A DNA stretch of 64,000 nucleotides from Saccharothrix algeriensis (lineage in GTDB: Bacteria > Actinomycetota > Actinomycetes > Mycobacteriales > Pseudonocardiaceae), in the NCBI RefSeq assembly GCF_016907655.1, contig NZ_JAFBCL010000001.1, positions 5,614,001-5,678,000 on the forward strand, read 5' to 3'. Under the pieces are notes generated by a model. That model did no database searches. It saw only the letters and a program-made list of their open reading frames with translations, and was not told the DNA's origin. The position numbers and the translations under genes are program-made. Shown here one piece after another: positions 61,080 through 64,000 of the stretch; the first letter of the stretch is position 1, and the number at the start of each line of letters is the position of its first letter.

Positions 61080-61873
61080 GCGCGCTGCGCCGCGGCCGGG
61101 GGCTGGTGGGGTTGGTCCTGGTGGCGCTGGTGGCGCTGGCCGGGCTCGTCGGCCCGCTGCTGGTGCCCTGGGACCCCTACCGGCAGATCGAGGGCGCGAA
61201 CCTGCTCGGCCCCTCGTTCGCGCACCCGCTGGGCACCGACGACCTCAACCGGGACGTGCTGGCCCGCCTGCTGGCCGGCATCCGGGTCGACCTGCTGATC
61301 AGCTTCACCGCCGTGCCCGTCGGCGCGCTGCTGGGCTGCGCGGTCGGCGCGCTGGCGACGGTCGACAACACCCTGGACGTGGCCGTGCAGCGGCTGTTCG
61401 ACGTGCTGCTGGCGTTCCCGCAGCTGATCCTCGCCGTCGGGCTGGCGGCGGTGATCGGGCCCGGCACGTGGTCGGTGGCGATCGTCGTGGTCGCGGTGGA
61501 GGTGCCGGTGTTCGGACGGCTGCTGCGGACCGCCGTGCTGCGGGTGCGCGAGGCGCAGTTCGTCACCGCCGCCGAGGTGGTGGGCGCGGGGCGCGCCCAC
61601 GTGCTGCGCACCCACGTGCTGCCCAACTCGCTGGCGCCGGTCGTCGTGCAGCTCGCCCTGTCCATGTCGGTGGCCGTGTTCATCGAGGGCGCCATGAGCG
61701 TGCTCGGCATCGGCGTCAGCCCGCCGCACCCGTCGCTCGGCGCGGTGCTCACCACCTCGTTGCGCTACCTCGACCTCAACCCCCTGTCCGCCCTCGGGCC
61801 GCTGGCGGTGACCGCCGCGCTGGTGCTGGGCTTCCAGCTCCTCGCGCAGGCCGCCAACGCCGCCCGGGGCTGA
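61076..61873 (+). CDS. ABC transporter permease, DppC type (265 aa)
   Basis: GTG start overlapping the DppB-type stop. HPLGTDDLNRDVLARLLAGIRVDL is the DppC signature, and AEVVGAGRAHVLRTHVLPNSLAPVVVQ the EAA loop. Five or six helices. No ATPase gene follows; the next gene, 16 nt on, is a sulfatase. The ATP-hydrolysing subunits must lie beyond the window or elsewhere in the genome. Confidence 0.93.
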   Translation: MSALRRGRGLVGLVLVALVALAGLVGPLLVPWDPYRQIEGANLLGPSFAHPLGTDDLNRDVLARLLAGIRVDLLISFTAVPVGALLGCAVGALATVDNTLDVAVQRLFDVLLAFPQLILAVGLAAVIGPGTWSVAIVVVAVEVPVFGRLLRTAVLRVREAQFVTAAEVVGAGRAHVLRTHVLPNSLAPVVVQLALSMSVAVFIEGAMSVLGIGVSPPHPSLGAVLTTSLRYLDLNPLSALGPLAVTAALVLGFQLLAQAANAARG

Positions 61874-61889
61874 GAAAGGACCGCTCCCG

Positions 61890-64000
61890 ATGACCCTCCC
61901 CCCGAGCTACCGCGACTTCGCGGGCCGGGTCGGCCGCACGTTCGCGCGGTCGCGCCCCGCCTGGCCGGCCGAGCGCCGGTCGCGCGGCCCCAACGTCGTC
62001 GTGGTCCTGGTCGACGACCTCGGCTACGCCGACATCGGCCCGTACGGCGGCGAGGTGGCCACGCCGCACCTGGACGCGCTGGCGGCCGGCGGCCTGCGGC
62101 TGACCAACTACCACACCACGCCGCTGTGCTCGCCGTCGCGCGCGGCCCTGCTCACCGGGCTCAACCCGCACCGGGCCGGGTTCGCGGTGCCGGCCAACTC
62201 CGACCCGGGCTACCCGGCGTACTCGTTCCACCTGCCCGACGACGCGCCGTCGCTGGCCGAGTCGCTGCGCGCGGCCGGGTACGCGACCTTCGCGGTGGGC
62301 AAGTGGCACCTGACGCGGGACGCGGCGAGCCACGACGCGGCCGACCGGTCCTCGTGGCCGCTGCAGCGCGGGTTCGACCGCTACATCGGCAGCCTGGAGG
62401 GCCTGACGAACCTGCACCACCCGCACCGGCTGGTGTGGGACAACAGCCCCTACGACGTCGGCGACTTCCCGGACGGCTACTTCCTCACCGACGACCTGAC
62501 CGACCGGGCCGTGCGGATGATCGACACGTTGCGGGCCAACGACCCGGACAAGCCGTTCTTCCTGTACTTCGCGCACCACGCCATGCACGGCCCGCTCGGG
62601 GCCAAGGAGGAGGACCTGGCCCGCTACCGGGGCCGCTACGACGAGGGCTGGGACGTGATCCGCGAGCGCCGGTTCGCCAAGCAGCTCGCCGAGGGCCTGT
62701 TCCCGCCGGGCACGCGGCTGCCGCCGCGCAACGGCGAACCCGGCCGGGACGTGCTGCCCTGGGCGGAGGTCCCGCGGTCGCGCCGCGAGCTGTTCGCCCG
62801 CTACATGGAGGTCTACGCCGCCGCTCTGTCCAATGTGGACGTGAGCGTCGGCCGGGTCGTGGAAGCGCTGCGGCGGCACGGCGAACTAGACGACACCATC
62901 ATCGTGTTCACCTCCGACAACGGCGCGACCGCCGAGGGCGGCGCGGAGGGCACGCGCAGCTACTTCAGCCGGTTCGCGCACGTGCCCGGCGTGCCGGAGT
63001 CGTGGGAGCGTGACGTCGAGCGGGAGCTGGAGCTGCTGGGCGGGCCGCGCACCACCATCCACTACCCGCGCGGGTGGGCGCAGGCGTCCAACACGCCGTT
63101 CCGGCTCTACAAGTCCGACACCCACGCGGGCGGGGTGCGCACGCCGTTCATCGTGCACTGGCCCGCCGGCCTGGGCACGGGGCTGCGGCACCAGTACGTC
63201 TACGTCACCGACGTCGCGCCCACCCTGCTCGACCTCGCCGGAGTCACCAGGCCGGCCGACCGGCACGGCGTGCCCGCCGTGGAGGAGGACGGGGTCAGCG
63301 CGGCGCCGGTGCTGCGCTCGCCGACCGCGCCGAGCGCGCACACCGAGCAGTACACCGAGACCGGCGGCAACCGCGGCTACTACGCCGACGGCTGGAAGCT
63401 CGTCACGCGGCACCGGCCCGGAACCCCTTACGACGACGGCGAGTGGGAGCTGTACCACGTCGGGAGCGACCCCACCGAGACGACGGACGTCGCCGCGCGG
63501 CACCCGGAGAAGCTGGCCGAGCTGGCCGCCGCCTGGGAGCGCGCGGCCTGGCGCAACGCGGTGTTCCCGCTGACCGACCACGGGCCCGCGGCCGGCCTGC
63601 GCAGGCCGGCCGACGAGCGCCTGGAACGCCCGGTCGACCTCTACCCGGGAACCCCGCTGCTGGAGCGCTACCGGTCCGCGCGGCTCGTGCAGTTCCGGTC
63701 GTTCGCGGTGACGGCGTGGGTCGAGCACCGCCCCGGCGACCGGGGCGTGCTGTTCGCGCACGGCGACCAGGGCGGCGGGTACGTCGTGCACGTGGCGGAC
63801 GGGGCCGCCCGGTTGACCTACAACGCCTACGGCGAGGTCCACCGGACCGACCCGGTGCCGCTGGCCCCCGGTCCGGTGGAGGTCGTCCTGCGGGTCGCGG
63901 CCCTGCCGGAGTTCCGCTGGGACCTGGTGCTCGACACCGGTTCGGGGGCGGCGAAGCTCGGCCCCGTGCCGCAGATGATCGGGCTGGCCCCGTTCACCGG
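61890..64000 (+). CDS. Type I sulfatase, 3' end outside the window (at least 703 aa)
   Basis: ATG with GAAAGGA upstream, 16 nt after the permease. Sulfatases hydrolyse sulfate esters using formylglycine made from Cys (or Ser) in C-x-P-x-R; here Cys80 in PLCSPSRAALLTG. Metal ligands are Asp42-Asp43 (VLVDDLGYADIG), GKWHL lies at ~147 and FTSDNGATAEGG supplies the later Asp-Asn pair. No signal peptide is visible, so it may be cytoplasmic, matching import of intact sulfate esters. From ~residue 590 a concanavalin-like extra C-terminal domain follows. The reading frame stays open to the window edge. A formylglycine-generating enzyme is not seen here. Confidence 0.93.
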   Translation, partial: MTLPPSYRDFAGRVGRTFARSRPAWPAERRSRGPNVVVVLVDDLGYADIGPYGGEVATPHLDALAAGGLRLTNYHTTPLCSPSRAALLTGLNPHRAGFAVPANSDPGYPAYSFHLPDDAPSLAESLRAAGYATFAVGKWHLTRDAASHDAADRSSWPLQRGFDRYIGSLEGLTNLHHPHRLVWDNSPYDVGDFPDGYFLTDDLTDRAVRMIDTLRANDPDKPFFLYFAHHAMHGPLGAKEEDLARYRGRYDEGWDVIRERRFAKQLAEGLFPPGTRLPPRNGEPGRDVLPWAEVPRSRRELFARYMEVYAAALSNVDVSVGRVVEALRRHGELDDTIIVFTSDNGATAEGGAEGTRSYFSRFAHVPGVPESWERDVERELELLGGPRTTIHYPRGWAQASNTPFRLYKSDTHAGGVRTPFIVHWPAGLGTGLRHQYVYVTDVAPTLLDLAGVTRPADRHGVPAVEEDGVSAAPVLRSPTAPSAHTEQYTETGGNRGYYADGWKLVTRHRPGTPYDDGEWELYHVGSDPTETTDVAARHPEKLAELAAAWERAAWRNAVFPLTDHGPAAGLRRPADERLERPVDLYPGTPLLERYRSARLVQFRSFAVTAWVEHRPGDRGVLFAHGDQGGGYVVHVADGAARLTYNAYGEVHRTDPVPLAPGPVEVVLRVAALPEFRWDLVLDTGSGAAKLGPVPQMIGLAPFT

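Noticed and set aside
62126..63573. Plus-strand frames listed inside the sulfatase region
   Set aside because: They are off-frame shadows of the sulfatase gene, which has the CSPSR active site and continuous family motifs from 61890 to the window edge.

Overview
The window is very GC-rich actinobacterial DNA (roughly three quarters G+C, codon third positions almost all G or C, many GTG/TTG starts, many start/stop overlaps). The gene set (a SARP regulator, several ECF sigma factors, an EthA-type monooxygenase, a rifamycin phosphotransferase behind a rifamycin-associated element, a 2-methylisoborneol-synthase-like terpene cyclase) fits a filamentous actinomycete, plausibly Pseudonocardiaceae such as Saccharothrix or Actinosynnema; that placement is inference. 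I found no tRNA, rRNA, CRISPR array or insertion sequence.

Layout. 1-9.5 kb: a truncated SARP regulator, a small Cys-rich protein, a secreted lytic transglycosylase, an ABC-F ribosome-protection ATPase with an attenuator-like leader, a small membrane protein, an EthA-like monooxygenase with a lipoprotein, an FAD oxidase and a lysyl-oxidase-domain protein. 9.6-30.5 kb: a large surface-glycan locus of the Wzx/Wzy type. It has a UDP-GlcNAc 2-epimerase, an FAD oxidoreductase, a GT2, the initiating sugar-1-phosphate transferase and a GHL15-type secreted protein, then (after an inserted pip and rph pair) a nine-gene leftward operon. That operon encodes an EamA transporter, polysaccharide deacetylase, Wzy/ligase, GT4, Wzz-like protein, GT87, Wzx flippase and two more GT4s; most junctions overlap by 4 nt and one by 26 nt.

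30.9-43.9 kb: a GMC oxidoreductase, a terpene cyclase, a ribose-type sugar ABC transporter divergent from an SDR dehydrogenase (with a 12-bp-arm palindrome between them), a flavin amine oxidase, an ECF sigma factor fused to a zinc anti-sigma and extracytoplasmic domain, and an unknown gene coupled to an HTH/ImmA-IrrE metallopeptidase. 44.0-46.8 kb: a short, visibly less GC-rich accessory segment with an HD phosphohydrolase, two HTH regulators and an orphan.

46.9-57 kb: an amino-acid permease divergent from a TetR regulator and a P1 aminopeptidase (two matching operators between them), a divergent anti-sigma/ECF sigma pair, a HAF-like secreted protein, a repeat-rich spacer, an HD protein and a large membrane protein. 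56.1-64 kb: a likely sulfur- or sulfate-ester-scavenging locus made of a TauD/AtsK-like dioxygenase divergent from a ROK regulator, a peptide-type ABC transporter (binding protein and two permeases, no ATPase seen) and a type I sulfatase running off the right edge. At least eight genes carry a TANNNT -10 box 6-8 nt before the start codon, pointing to widespread leaderless transcription.
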